From positions 9,911 through 73,910 of the forward strand of contig CBIHOD010000012.1 of NCBI GenBank assembly GCA_966211815.1: DNA of 64,000 nucleotides, given 5' to 3'. This document shows, in pieces, positions 55,456-64,000 of the stretch. The DNA is from JANPCX01 sp966211815 (GTDB taxonomy: Bacteria > Pseudomonadota > Gammaproteobacteria > Burkholderiales > Burkholderiaceae_C). The notes under the pieces were generated by a model that ran no database searches, was not told the origin of the DNA, and worked only from the letters and a program-made list of their open reading frames with translations. Each line of letters begins with the position of its first letter. Position 1 is the stretch's first letter. The position numbers and the translations under genes are program-made.

Positions 55456-58170
55456 ATGGCGCCCATCGTCACCAGCCCAACCATCCCCTTGCACACGCGG
55501 TCGATCGACCCGCTCTCCCCCGACCCCTGGGCCGAGGTCGCGCGGGCCGCGCAAGCCTGGTGCGCGGAGGCCGGCGTCGAGGCGCGCGACATGCAGGTGC
55601 TGGTGCCTTTCGCGCAGCACCTGGCGCTGGCGCGGCAGGCGTGGGCGCAACGCCGCGGCTGGGTGCCGCGCATCGACACCACGCGCACCCTGGCCCAGTC
55701 GCTGGTGCCGCCGCAGCAACCCCAGCCGCGCCAGATCAGCTTCGACGTCGCCACCGACCGGCTGTGCGCCGCCCAGCTGTTGGCGCCGTCGGTCGGGCGC
55801 AGTGCCTGGGCCCGGCAGGACGGCCCGGGGCATGCGATGGCGGTGGCGCAGTTGACGCAGGCCGCCCACGCGTTGGCCGGCGCGTCGTTCGCATCGCCGC
55901 CCGGCGGGCGCGACGCCTATTTCGCGAAGGCGCGCCAATGGCTGCGGGAAGGCCACTCGCCGGACGCGCCGGGCCACGGCGAGCGCTTGCTGGCCCAGGT
56001 CGCGCTGGAATGGGCCGCCCTGGCGCCGGCACCGCAGACCGACGCCTTGTTCGACCATGCCGCGGCCGCGTGGGTGCTGGTGGAGGCGGGCGGCGCCGAC
56101 TCTTTGGCGCGGTCGGTGCTGGCGCATGCGGCGTCGCGCGGTGTGCCGGTCCTGGTTTTGCAGGCCGACCTGCCCGCGGCGGACGCCGCCCCGGCCGCGG
56201 GTGCTTTGCAAGCCGTCGCCGGCCGGGTCCAGCAAGCGGTGTGCGACGACTTCGAGGCCGAGGCCCAGGCTGCGGCCTCGCAGGTGCTGTCCCACTTGAA
56301 AGCCGGCGAGGCGCCGGTGGCGCTGGTGGCGCAGGACCGCCTGCTCGTGCGCCGCGTGCGCGCGCTGCTGGCGCGGCAGGCGGTGCCGCTGTCCGACGAG
56401 ACGGGCTGGACACTGTCGACCACGCGGGCGGCGGCCCTGGTGGCGTCGGTGCTCCGCCTGGCCGACGCCGAGGCCGGGCCGGACGACCTGCTCGACGGCC
56501 TCAAAGCCTGCGTCCAGCCGTTCGGCCGCGCCGCGCCGCTACCGGCCGGCGCGCTCGCCGCCCTGGAATCGGCCTGGCGGCGCCACGGCTGGCGCACCCC
56601 GCGGGCGGTGCAGCCGGGCAAGCTGCCCGCCGAGGCGGCCGCCCTGTGGTGCCGGGTGCAATCGCTGGCCGTGGGGGTGGAGGCCTCGGCGCCGAAGTCG
56701 CTGGCCGCCTGGGTGCAGTCGCTCGACCGGTTGTTGCAGGGCCTGGGCGTGGCCGAGGCCCTGCAGGAGGACGACGCCGGACGCCAGGTCTGGCAACGCC
56801 TGCACCCCGCGGACGGCTGGTCGGCGTTTGGCGCGTCCGTGTTGAACTGGAAGGCGTTCAATGCCTGGCTGGACGACCTGATGGAGCAGACGACCTTCGT
56901 GCCCGCGGAGCCCGCGGACGCGCGGGTCGTCATCACGCCGCTGTCCCGCATGCCGCTGCGGCCTTTCTCAGCCGTGGTGTTCCCCGGAGCGGACGAAAGG
57001 CACCTCGGCGCATGGCCGGCCGGCCAGCCTCTGCTGGCCGCGCCGGCCGCCGCGGCCCTCGGCCTGCCGTCGCCCCAGCAGCAGCGCGACGCGCAATGGC
57101 TCGCCTTCTGCCAGCTCCTGCGTTCGCCGCGGCTGACGCTGCTGCGCCGCGTCTCGGACCAGGGCGAGGCACTCGACGCCAGCTCGTTCGTCCACGCGCT
57201 GGCCCGCGCCCTCGGCGGCCCGGGCGCGTTGCGCGAGGCGCCGGCGGTGCGGGAGCGCCGCGGTTTCTCGCCGCGGGCGCCGAGCCCGCCGTTGCCCGTG
57301 GCGGCCGGCCACCTGCCGGCGCGTTTGACCGCCAGCAGTTACGAGGCGCTGCGACAGTGCCCCTACCGCTTCTACGCCTTGCACATGCTGGGGCTGCGCG
57401 CCGAGGACGAACTCGACGAGGAGGTCGCCAAGCGCGACTACGGCACCTGGCTGCACGAGGTGCTGCTGCGTTTCCACCAGCAACGCGCGGCCCGGCCCGG
57501 CCCTGCGGGCGTCGACGAAGAGGCGCGTTCGCTGCACGAGATCGCCCTGGCGGTGCAGGCGGAGCAGGGCCTGGACGGCGCCGAGTTCCTTCCCTACGCC
57601 GCCACCTTCCGCCGGTTCGTGCCGCGCTACCTGCATTGGCTGGCGCGGCGCGACGCCGAAGGCGCCGCCTGGCTGGACGGTGAACGCGCCTTGACCGCCT
57701 TGCCGGAAAGCTGGGGCGGCACCGAGATGTTCGGCGTCATCGACCGCGTGGACAGCGTCCCGGGCGACGACGGCCCGGTGACCCAGCTCATCGACTACAA
57801 GACCGGTTCCTCCACCGCCTTGCGGCAAAAGACGAAACAGCCGCTGGAGGACACCCAGCTCGCTTTCTACGCCGGCTTGATGGCTCAGCAGTCGGAATCG
57901 GTGGGACCGCTCGGCGCCGCCTACGTCGCGCTGGACGACGGCGACGCGATCCAGACCCTGGTGCACGCCGATGTCGAGCACAGCGCCGCCAGGTTGATGG
58001 AAGGCGTCGCCCACGACCTGGACAGGCTGCGCCGCGGCGCGCCGCTGCCGGCCTTGGGCGAAGGCGCGGTCTGCGAGACCTGCGACGCGCGCGGCCTGTG
58101 CCGCCGCGACGAGTGGGCGGGCCTGGCGGCGCCCGGCGGCCCCGTGCCCATGCGAGGGCCGAAGCGGTGA
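55456..58170 (+). CDS. addB: AddB-like PD-(D/E)XK nuclease subunit with Fe-S staple
   Basis: A 904-aa subunit of a RecBCD-type double-strand-break resection complex. The N-terminal part is an inactivated helicase-like fold; no Walker A is visible. The C-terminal nuclease (about 630-890) has ALRQCPYRFYALHM with Cys635, VIDRVDSV, the active site LIDYKTGSS, and Cys873, Cys876 and Cys882 (CETCDARGLC), so C-x237-C-x2-C-x5-C, the AddB iron-sulfur pattern. GTGA overlap with addA at 58167 couples the two. Assignment to AddB rather than another family member rests on this layout. Confidence 0.85.
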   Translation: MAPIVTSPTIPLHTRSIDPLSPDPWAEVARAAQAWCAEAGVEARDMQVLVPFAQHLALARQAWAQRRGWVPRIDTTRTLAQSLVPPQQPQPRQISFDVATDRLCAAQLLAPSVGRSAWARQDGPGHAMAVAQLTQAAHALAGASFASPPGGRDAYFAKARQWLREGHSPDAPGHGERLLAQVALEWAALAPAPQTDALFDHAAAAWVLVEAGGADSLARSVLAHAASRGVPVLVLQADLPAADAAPAAGALQAVAGRVQQAVCDDFEAEAQAAASQVLSHLKAGEAPVALVAQDRLLVRRVRALLARQAVPLSDETGWTLSTTRAAALVASVLRLADAEAGPDDLLDGLKACVQPFGRAAPLPAGALAALESAWRRHGWRTPRAVQPGKLPAEAAALWCRVQSLAVGVEASAPKSLAAWVQSLDRLLQGLGVAEALQEDDAGRQVWQRLHPADGWSAFGASVLNWKAFNAWLDDLMEQTTFVPAEPADARVVITPLSRMPLRPFSAVVFPGADERHLGAWPAGQPLLAAPAAAALGLPSPQQQRDAQWLAFCQLLRSPRLTLLRRVSDQGEALDASSFVHALARALGGPGALREAPAVRERRGFSPRAPSPPLPVAAGHLPARLTASSYEALRQCPYRFYALHMLGLRAEDELDEEVAKRDYGTWLHEVLLRFHQQRAARPGPAGVDEEARSLHEIALAVQAEQGLDGAEFLPYAATFRRFVPRYLHWLARRDAEGAAWLDGERALTALPESWGGTEMFGVIDRVDSVPGDDGPVTQLIDYKTGSSTALRQKTKQPLEDTQLAFYAGLMAQQSESVGPLGAAYVALDDGDAIQTLVHADVEHSAARLMEGVAHDLDRLRRGAPLPALGEGAVCETCDARGLCRRDEWAGLAAPGGPVPMRGPKR

Positions 58171-61100
58171 CGGCCGCGCCCGCCTACCGCATCGACGGCC
58201 GTCCCGCTTCGCGCGAAGGCTTCTACGCCGCCGCCTGCGACCCGTCGCGCAGCGTGGTGGTCGAGGCCTGCGCGGGCGCGGGCAAGACCTGGATGCTGGT
58301 CTCCCGCATCCTGCGCGCGCTGCTTGAAGGCGCCAAGCCGCAGGAGGTCCTGGCCATCACCTTCACCCGCAAGGCCGCCGGCGAGATGCGCCAGCGGCTG
58401 AACGACTGGCTGGAAGCCTTCGGCGATGCCCGCTGCGGCGACGCCGAGCGCGAAGCGGCGCTGCGCATGCGCGGCATGGACGCCGCCCAGGCGCGCCTGC
58501 TCGCGCCGCGGCTGGCCGGACTGCAGGCCGAGCTACTCCAGTCGGGCCGGGCGCCGCAGATCCACACCTTCCACCGCTGGTTCTTCCAGCTGCTGCGCGC
58601 CGCGCCGCTGGAGCTGTTGGGCGAGCTGGGCCTGAGCGCCGACATGCAGCTGGTGGAAGACTGGGCGGACCATGAAAGCGAGGTCTACCGCCGCTTCCAC
58701 GCCGCGGTGATGCAAGACCCGTCCCTGCGCGACGACTTCGACACCCTGGTCGGCCAGCATGGCCGCGGCCAGCTGCGCAAATGGCTGGACGCCGCCTGGC
58801 AAAAGCGTGTCGAACTGGCCTTGACCGACGCCGCGGGGCGGCTGGAGGACAGCGTGCCGCCGGCCGCGTCGCAGTGGGCTTTCTGCGCCGGGCTGGTCCA
58901 TCCTTCGGAGCGCCTGGACGCGCCGCTGGTGCGCCAGGCGCTCGACGAACTGGCCTGCGAGCTGTGCGCCAAGTCCGGCGCCACGGCGCAGAAGCAGGGC
59001 GGCCTGCTGCGGCAGGCGCTTTCCCTGCCCGGCGGCGACGCGCCCGGCCGCCTGCAGGCGGTGCGCGCCGCGCTCTACACCGCCGCCGGCACGCTGCGCA
59101 AGAACATCGACACCGCCGGCCTGCCGCTGGCCGCGGCCCACCTCGACGACATCCACGCCGCGTGCGAGCAGCAGGACGCCCACGAACGGCACATGCGCAT
59201 GGTGCGGTTGTCGCGCCGCCTGCTGGGCGAGCTGGCCGCTTACAAGCGCCAGCGCGGCCTCACCGACATGGCCGACCTGGAACTCTGCGCGTTGCGCCTG
59301 CTGCGCGACGCCAGCCTGTCGGGCTGGGTGCAGGAACGGTTGGACACCCAGGTGCGCTATTTGCTGGTCGACGAGTTCCAGGACACCAGCCCGCTGCAAT
59401 GGCACGCGCTGCATGCCTGGCTGTCGTCCTACGCCGGGGCCGGCGGCGGCGCCAGCGGCGCGCGGCCGCCGTCGGTTTTCATCGTCGGAGACCCCAAGCA
59501 GAGCATCTACCGCTTCCGGCGCGCCGAGCCCAAGGTTTTCGAGGCGGCCCAGGCTTTCGTGCGGCAGGCCCTGGACGGCCTGATGCTGGCCTGCGACCAC
59601 ACCCACCGCAACGCGCCGGGCGTGCTGTCCGCGGTGAACGCGGTGTTCGGGGCGGCGCAGTCGCAGGGCGAATACGCCGGCTTCCGGCCCCACACGACGG
59701 AGAAAGCCGCGCTGGGCGCCGAAGCGGGGCAGGGCGCCGTCTGGGCGCTGCCTCCGGACGACGGCGCGGGGGAGGGCGACGGCGGGCCCGCGTCCGCTTC
59801 CGCCGCCGGGGACGACTGGCGCGACAGCCTGGCCACCCCGCGCGTGGAGCCCGAGGAGGCGCGCCGCCAGGCCGAGGCGCGCCAGGTGGCTCGCGCCGTC
59901 GCCCAACTGGTGCGGGAAGAGGGCGTGCCGCCGCGGGACATCAAAGTGCTCAGCCGCAAGCGGGCCGTGCTGGCGGCGGTCCAGCAGGAGCTGCAGGCGC
60001 TGGGCCTGCCCTTCGCCGCGGTGGGCGACTACCGTCTGGCCGGCCACATCGTCGCGCGCGACCTGCTGGCCCTGCTCGACGCGCTGGTCTCGCCGCAGCA
60101 CCGCCTGTCGCTCGCGCACGCGCTGCGCAGTCCGGTGTTCGGGGTGGGCGACGACGACCTCACCGCGCTGGCCGAGGCCAGCCGGGCGTCGCAGCCGCCG
60201 GGCCACTGGTGGGCCGCGTTGATGGCCATGCCCGCGCCGAGCCCGGCGCTGGGCCGGGCGGCGGCGCTCCTGTCGCGTTGGCAGGCGGCCGCGCGGCAGT
60301 TGCCGCCCCACGACCTGCTGGACCGCATCGTCTCCGAAGGCGAGGTCGCCGAGCGGGTGGCCGCCGCCTTCCCGGCCAGCGCGCGGCGGCAGGCGCTGGC
60401 GGTGGTCGACGCCCTGCTCGAACAATCCCTGACGCTGGACGGCGCCCGCTACGCCACGCCCTACCGCTTCGTGCGCGCCTTGCGCCGGCGCGCCATCGAA
60501 GTGGCCGCGCCGGTGCCGGCGCAGGCCGTAGAGCTGCTCACCGTGCACGGCGCCAAGGGGCTGGAGTCGCCCTGGGTGTTCCTGATGGACACCGACCCGC
60601 CGCCGCCGGCGGCCGACACCGTCACCGCTTTGGTCGACTGGCCGGTCGAAGAGGCCGCGCCGCTGGTGTGCGGCTTCGTCTACGCCACGCGCCAATGCCC
60701 GCCCTCGCTGCAACCCTTGCTGGCCCGGGAGCAGGAGGCGCGGCTGCGCGAAGAACTGAACGGCTTGTACGTGGCGATGACGCGCGCCGAGTCGCAACTG
60801 GTGGTCAGCGCCACGCCGGGCGCCAGCCGCAAGGCCGCGTCCGCGGCGGCGCAGGTCCGGCTTTCCTGGTGGCAGCGCCTGCTGCCGCTGTCGCGCGAGT
60901 GGGGCCAGCGGCCGCGGTCCGCCGCGGCGCAGGTCGCGGGGGAGGCGGAAGAGTCGACCGACTGGCTTTGGACGCTGCCGGTCCTGTCCGCGCCGATCGA
61001 CGCCGGGGAGGACGTTTCAGCGCCAGGGCCCGCCGCCCCTGACGACGGCCGGCTCGGCCGATTGGGCGAGGCGGTCCATCTCGCATTGCAGTGGGCCAGC

Positions 61101-61595
61101 GGGGAAGTCGACCGGTTGCGCCTGGGTGCAGGGGCCGACGCAGGCGTCAGCCGGCCCGGCGCGGCCGCGTCGACGGCGCTGCCCGACATCTCGCCCTGGG
61201 CCGAAGCGGCGGCGCGTTCCCACGGCGCGCCGGCCGACGAGGTCGTGCGGCACGCCCGCGCCATCTGGCACAACCCGGACTGCGAACGGTTTTTCACCGG
61301 CGCCGCGCTGCGCTGGGCAGGCAACGAAGTGCCGGTGCCGGTGGAGGGCCGCACCTTGCGCATCGACCGCCTGGTGGCGCTGGGCGAAAGTGGGGGCGCC
61401 GCCGCGGGGGCCAGAGCGGCCACCACCTGGTGGGTGCTCGACTACAAACACCATGCCGCGCCGCACCGCGTGCCCGAATACCGGGCGCAGCTGTCGGCCT
61501 ATGGGCGCGCCGTCCTGGCCTTGCAGCCCGGCGATGCGGTGCGCTGCGCCTTCATCGCGGGCGGGGGCGGGGTGGTCGAGGTGCCGCTGGACTGA
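58167..61595 (+). CDS. addA: AddA-like UvrD/Rep helicase-nuclease
   Basis: A 1142-aa SF1A helicase with C-terminal nuclease, the motor partner of addB. GTG 58167 overlaps the addB stop. Motifs in order: Walker A EACAGAGKTWML (34-45), motif Ia VLAITFTRKAAGEMRQRL, motif II YLLVDEFQDTSPLQW, motif III VFIVGDPKQSIYRFRRAEP, motif V VELLTVHGAKGLESPWVFL and motif VI LYVAMTRAESQLVVSA. The C-terminal PD-(D/E)XK nuclease is marked by RIDRLV and VLDYKHH. Complete. Confidence 0.88.
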   Translation: MTAAPAYRIDGRPASREGFYAAACDPSRSVVVEACAGAGKTWMLVSRILRALLEGAKPQEVLAITFTRKAAGEMRQRLNDWLEAFGDARCGDAEREAALRMRGMDAAQARLLAPRLAGLQAELLQSGRAPQIHTFHRWFFQLLRAAPLELLGELGLSADMQLVEDWADHESEVYRRFHAAVMQDPSLRDDFDTLVGQHGRGQLRKWLDAAWQKRVELALTDAAGRLEDSVPPAASQWAFCAGLVHPSERLDAPLVRQALDELACELCAKSGATAQKQGGLLRQALSLPGGDAPGRLQAVRAALYTAAGTLRKNIDTAGLPLAAAHLDDIHAACEQQDAHERHMRMVRLSRRLLGELAAYKRQRGLTDMADLELCALRLLRDASLSGWVQERLDTQVRYLLVDEFQDTSPLQWHALHAWLSSYAGAGGGASGARPPSVFIVGDPKQSIYRFRRAEPKVFEAAQAFVRQALDGLMLACDHTHRNAPGVLSAVNAVFGAAQSQGEYAGFRPHTTEKAALGAEAGQGAVWALPPDDGAGEGDGGPASASAAGDDWRDSLATPRVEPEEARRQAEARQVARAVAQLVREEGVPPRDIKVLSRKRAVLAAVQQELQALGLPFAAVGDYRLAGHIVARDLLALLDALVSPQHRLSLAHALRSPVFGVGDDDLTALAEASRASQPPGHWWAALMAMPAPSPALGRAAALLSRWQAAARQLPPHDLLDRIVSEGEVAERVAAAFPASARRQALAVVDALLEQSLTLDGARYATPYRFVRALRRRAIEVAAPVPAQAVELLTVHGAKGLESPWVFLMDTDPPPPAADTVTALVDWPVEEAAPLVCGFVYATRQCPPSLQPLLAREQEARLREELNGLYVAMTRAESQLVVSATPGASRKAASAAAQVRLSWWQRLLPLSREWGQRPRSAAAQVAGEAEESTDWLWTLPVLSAPIDAGEDVSAPGPAAPDDGRLGRLGEAVHLALQWASGEVDRLRLGAGADAGVSRPGAAASTALPDISPWAEAAARSHGAPADEVVRHARAIWHNPDCERFFTGAALRWAGNEVPVPVEGRTLRIDRLVALGESGGAAAGARAATTWWVLDYKHHAAPHRVPEYRAQLSAYGRAVLALQPGDAVRCAFIAGGGGVVEVPLD

Positions 61596-61880
61596 AAGCT
61601 TGAGAAGCCGCCCCGCCTGAAAGGCCGGGCCCGCGCAAGGCCCGCGGGTGTCGTGAATCCGCCTCACGGGAGCCGGCCGGCAGCCGGTGCGCAGCTCCGT
61701 GTTTACCCCAAGACCGCCTGGCGCATGGCGCACTCCGCGCATGTCCCCGCCCGGGACAACCGGCGGATCGGGTTCGGGAAGGCCGGGTCGCGTCTCGAAT
61801 TGCCCGCCATTCACCAGCCAAATTCAACTATCGTTCCGCGGCGCTTCGCGATCAAATTGGCCAATCTGGACCCATTCCGA

Positions 61881-63158
61881 ATGGCTGCCCCCTTGCCTCC
61901 ACAGAACAACACCGCTTCCGCGCCGGCCCGGTCCGCCCCAGGCGGGCAGCCGGCCGCCGCGCCGGCTCCGCGTGCCGCGGGCCCCCGGGCGTTCGGGCGC
62001 TTCCAGTTGACCCAGTTGCTGGGCAAGAGCGACAGCACGATGGTGTGGCTGGCCCAGGACCCGCGCGTCGGCCAGGAAGTGATGCTGTCCATGCCGCGCG
62101 TGCAGCCGTTCAACGAGGCCGCGCTGGAGGCGTGGGAGCGCGACGCGCGCAAGGCGGCGCGGCTGAACCACCCGCACCTGGCCCATGTCTCGGAAGTGGG
62201 CGTGCAGGACAACTGGCCTTTCATGGTGTTCGACCGCGAACTCGGCGCCACGCTCACCGAATGGCTCGCCACCCATCCCAACACGCCGTTGCTGGAAGCG
62301 GTCGGCTGGCTCTGCCAAGTGCTGGAGGGCCTGGCTTTCGCGCACGAAGCCGGCATCGCCCACGGCGACGTGCAACTGCACCACATCCTGATCAACGAGC
62401 ACGGCACGGTGCGCCTGATGGCGCTGGCCTGCGGCAGCGAGCCGGTGGGCGACGACGCCCACGGCGGCGCCAAACGCGCGCAGGGCAGCGCCCTGGCGGT
62501 GGACACCCACCAGCTGCGCGCCCAGCGGGCGTCCGCCGAGCGCGACCTGCTGGCCTGCGGACTGGCGCTTTACGCGCTGCTGACCGGGGAAAACCCGCTG
62601 GACGAGGCCGACCTGTCGCGCGCCGTGGCCCGCATGCCGCCGATGGGGCGCGACATCCTGCGCCTGCCCTGGACCACGCCGCAACCGGTCTCCGAGACGC
62701 TGCGCGCCATCGCCAACCGCTCGGTGGCGCTGCAGGAGCGCCAGCGCTACCTCAACGCCCGCACCTTCCTGCGGGCGCTGCAGGGCTGGCGCGAGGTCGA
62801 GGGCCACGACAACGGCGGACCGCTGGTGCTGCTGCTCGACCGGCTGCGCACCGTCGGCCACCTGCCCGCCATGCCGGGGGTGAGCGCGCGCGTGTCGCGG
62901 CTGGCCGCCATGGACGCCCAGCACACCGACAGCATCGCCGAGCAGATCCTGCAGGACATGGCGCTGAGCTTCGAGCTGCTGCGCCAGGTGAACGCGGCCC
63001 ACATCGCCGGCGGGGGGCGGGCCGGCGGCGGGGCCGGGGGGACGGGGCGGCGCGCGGGGGCGCGGCGGGGCGGGGACGGGGGGGGGGCGGGGGGCGGCCC
63101 CCCGCCCCCCCCCCCCCCCCGGGGGCGCCCCGGGGGCGGGGGGCCGGGCCGGTGCTGA
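61881..63158 (+). CDS. Pseudokinase-HDOD fusion protein, N-terminal part up to frame break
   Basis: This is a Ser/Thr kinase-like domain (about residues 38-300) joined to an HDOD domain starting near residue 323 (RTVGHLPAMPGVSARVSRL). Key kinase residues are missing: the glycine loop is GKSDST (48-53), the ATP-binding Lys is replaced (EVMLSM, about 67-71), the catalytic loop is HGDVQLHHIL (161-170) with Lys to Gln and Asn to His, and DFG is replaced by ALA (181-183). Asp163 and the helix-F Asp222 remain. It should bind, not phosphorylate, a partner. From about 63010 the translation becomes Gly/Pro repeat from a G/C tract; the true frame continues at 63152. Start ATG 61881 is uncertain; the 285-bp gap upstream shows nothing clear. 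Confidence 0.7.
   Translation: MAAPLPPQNNTASAPARSAPGGQPAAAPAPRAAGPRAFGRFQLTQLLGKSDSTMVWLAQDPRVGQEVMLSMPRVQPFNEAALEAWERDARKAARLNHPHLAHVSEVGVQDNWPFMVFDRELGATLTEWLATHPNTPLLEAVGWLCQVLEGLAFAHEAGIAHGDVQLHHILINEHGTVRLMALACGSEPVGDDAHGGAKRAQGSALAVDTHQLRAQRASAERDLLACGLALYALLTGENPLDEADLSRAVARMPPMGRDILRLPWTTPQPVSETLRAIANRSVALQERQRYLNARTFLRALQGWREVEGHDNGGPLVLLLDRLRTVGHLPAMPGVSARVSRLAAMDAQHTDSIAEQILQDMALSFELLRQVNAAHIAGGGRAGGGAGGTGRRAGARRGGDGGGAGGGPPPPPPPRGRPGGGGPGRC
63010..63151. other. Abnormal G/C-homopolymer tract, probable sequence or assembly artefact
   Basis: About 140 bases are almost pure G or C: multiple runs of 5 to 9 Gs, then a run of more than ten Cs near 63104-63120, then G runs again. No other coding stretch in the window looks like this. 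It falls inside an HDOD domain that is coherent on both sides but in different frames (phase 0 before, phase 2 after). A true coding sequence is expected to be shorter and read straight through. Confidence 0.75.
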
Positions 63159-64000
63159 CGGTGCGCCGCGCGGTGGCCATGCTCGGACTGAACGGGGTGC
63201 GGCAGTGTGGCAACAACCTGCGCGCCTGGCCGGGGCCCTTGTCCGAGGCGGCGGCCGCCGCGATGGAGCGCACCGTCGACCGGGTGCGCCTAGCCGGCCA
63301 GCTGGCCCAGCTCATCCGTCCGGCGGGCTACGACCCCGAGATGGTCTACCTCGTCACCGCGCTGCAGAACCTCGGCCGCCTGCTGGTGCAGTACCACTTC
63401 CCCGAGGAGGCCGAGCAGGTGCGCCAGCTCATGCGCGCCGCGCCGCCGCCGCCGGACAGCCCGCCCGGCACGCCCGAACAGCCCGGCATGCCGGAGCAGA
63501 CCGCTTCGCTGGCCGTGATGGGCGCCGACATCGAGGCCCTGGGCGCCGCCGTCGCGAAATACTGGGGCCTGGGCGACGAAGTGCAGCACATGATGCGCCG
63601 CCTGCCCGGCAACCGGCCGGTGCGCACCGCCGACAGCGACGGCGACCTGCTGCGCGCCACCGCCAGCGCCGCCAACGAGGCGGTCGACGTGCTCACCTTC
63701 CTGCCGCAATCCAAGATGGCGCCCGCCCTGGCCCAGATCACGCAGCGCTACGCGCGGCTGCTCCACCTGGAGCCCGCCACCCTCGCCCAGTCTTTGCAGC
63801 GGGCGCGCGCCTTGCTGCGCGGCGGTGCGCCCGCGGAAACGGCGCCGCGCACGGCTGCGCCGGCCTCACCGGTCGCCGCGGCCCGGGCGCCGGCGGCCGC
63901 GGCGCCACCGGACAGGCCGCCGGGGCCGGCCCACGGCGCCGCCAGCCCCACCCACGCCAACCGGACCCCCATGCCAGCCCCCACCAGCACCCCCCCCGAG
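63152..64000 (+). CDS. Pseudokinase-HDOD fusion protein, C-terminal part, runs off window
   Basis: The continuation of the HDOD domain in a shifted frame: VLTVRRAVAMLGLNGVRQ, then RLAGQLAQLIRPAGYDPEMV and VYLVTALQNLGRLLVQYHFP, as in HDOD proteins. A Pro-rich loop and further helical stretches follow, and the C-terminus becomes Pro/Ala-rich at the window edge. There is no stop codon before 64000, so the gene is 3' truncated. The GTG at 63152 is merely the first readable codon, not a real start. Confidence 0.65.
   Translation, partial: MLTVRRAVAMLGLNGVRQCGNNLRAWPGPLSEAAAAAMERTVDRVRLAGQLAQLIRPAGYDPEMVYLVTALQNLGRLLVQYHFPEEAEQVRQLMRAAPPPPDSPPGTPEQPGMPEQTASLAVMGADIEALGAAVAKYWGLGDEVQHMMRRLPGNRPVRTADSDGDLLRATASAANEAVDVLTFLPQSKMAPALAQITQRYARLLHLEPATLAQSLQRARALLRGGAPAETAPRTAAPASPVAAARAPAAAAPPDRPPGPAHGAASPTHANRTPMPAPTSTPPE

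Noticed and set aside
63010..63151. The G/C tract as a functional G-quadruplex regulatory element
   Set aside because: It lies inside a conserved domain, disrupts the frame and looks like poor sequence; an artefact is simpler.

Overview
The window is a high-GC (roughly two-thirds G+C) chromosomal segment of a betaproteobacterium. Burkholderiales is clear and Comamonadaceae is likely. The reasons are the hupB / tRNA-Val / ppiD order, the surE-pcm-nlpD-rlmD and carAB-greA-yhbY-rlmE-ftsH-folP-glmM-pstSCAB-phoU-phoB-phoR strings, an EF-P with Arg32 next to its rhamnosyltransferase EarP, and orphan type-1 periplasmic binding proteins. Nearly everything is core chromosome. I found no integrase, transposase, prophage or CRISPR array.

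Layout. 1-6.4 kb: two related orphan substrate-binding proteins flank an N-formylglutamate amidohydrolase, an L-asparaginase divergent from a LysR regulator, and a CysB-type regulator. 6.5-17 kb: housekeeping genes pyrD, rpiA, mnmC, efp, earP, uvrC, a small lipoprotein, pgsA and a DMT exporter. 17-20.1 kb: a small catabolic islet of a LysR regulator divergent from a translationally coupled pair, a fluoroacetate-dehalogenase-like hydrolase and a tartrate/D-malate dehydrogenase. 20.1-23 kb: hupB, tRNA-Val(TAC), ppiD and tRNA-His(GTG). 23-26.2 kb: a NarL-type two-component pair on the minus strand. 26.3-31 kb: surE-pcm-nlpD-rlmD, interrupted by two MITE-like palindromic elements and lacking rpoS at its usual place. 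31-44 kb: a BI-1 family membrane protein, a GlcG-like protein, carA-carB (separated by a double-hairpin repeat), greA, a DUF4149 protein, yhbY, rlmE, ftsH, folP and glmM. 44-51 kb: a complete Pho regulon core (pstS-pstC-pstA-pstB-phoU-phoB-phoR) with Pho boxes and a small upstream ORF. 51-55 kb: a polytopic membrane protein, rpmE2, rho and trxA. 55.4-61.6 kb: an AddB/AddA recombination nuclease-helicase. 61.9 kb to the end: a pseudokinase-HDOD fusion whose frame breaks in an abnormal G/C homopolymer tract at about 63.01-63.15 kb, probably a sequence or assembly fault.

Functionally the window covers pyrimidine and arginine precursor synthesis (carAB, pyrD), phosphate sensing and uptake, translation quality (EF-P/EarP, MnmC, RlmD, RlmE, L31B), envelope quality control (FtsH, PpiD, NlpD, BI-1) and DNA repair (UvrC, AddAB). 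The items most worth a second look are the dehalogenase/D-malate dehydrogenase pair, the pseudokinase-HDOD protein, the twin palindromic elements with the missing rpoS, the hairpin repeat abutting the carB ribosome-binding site, and the small ORF ahead of pstS.
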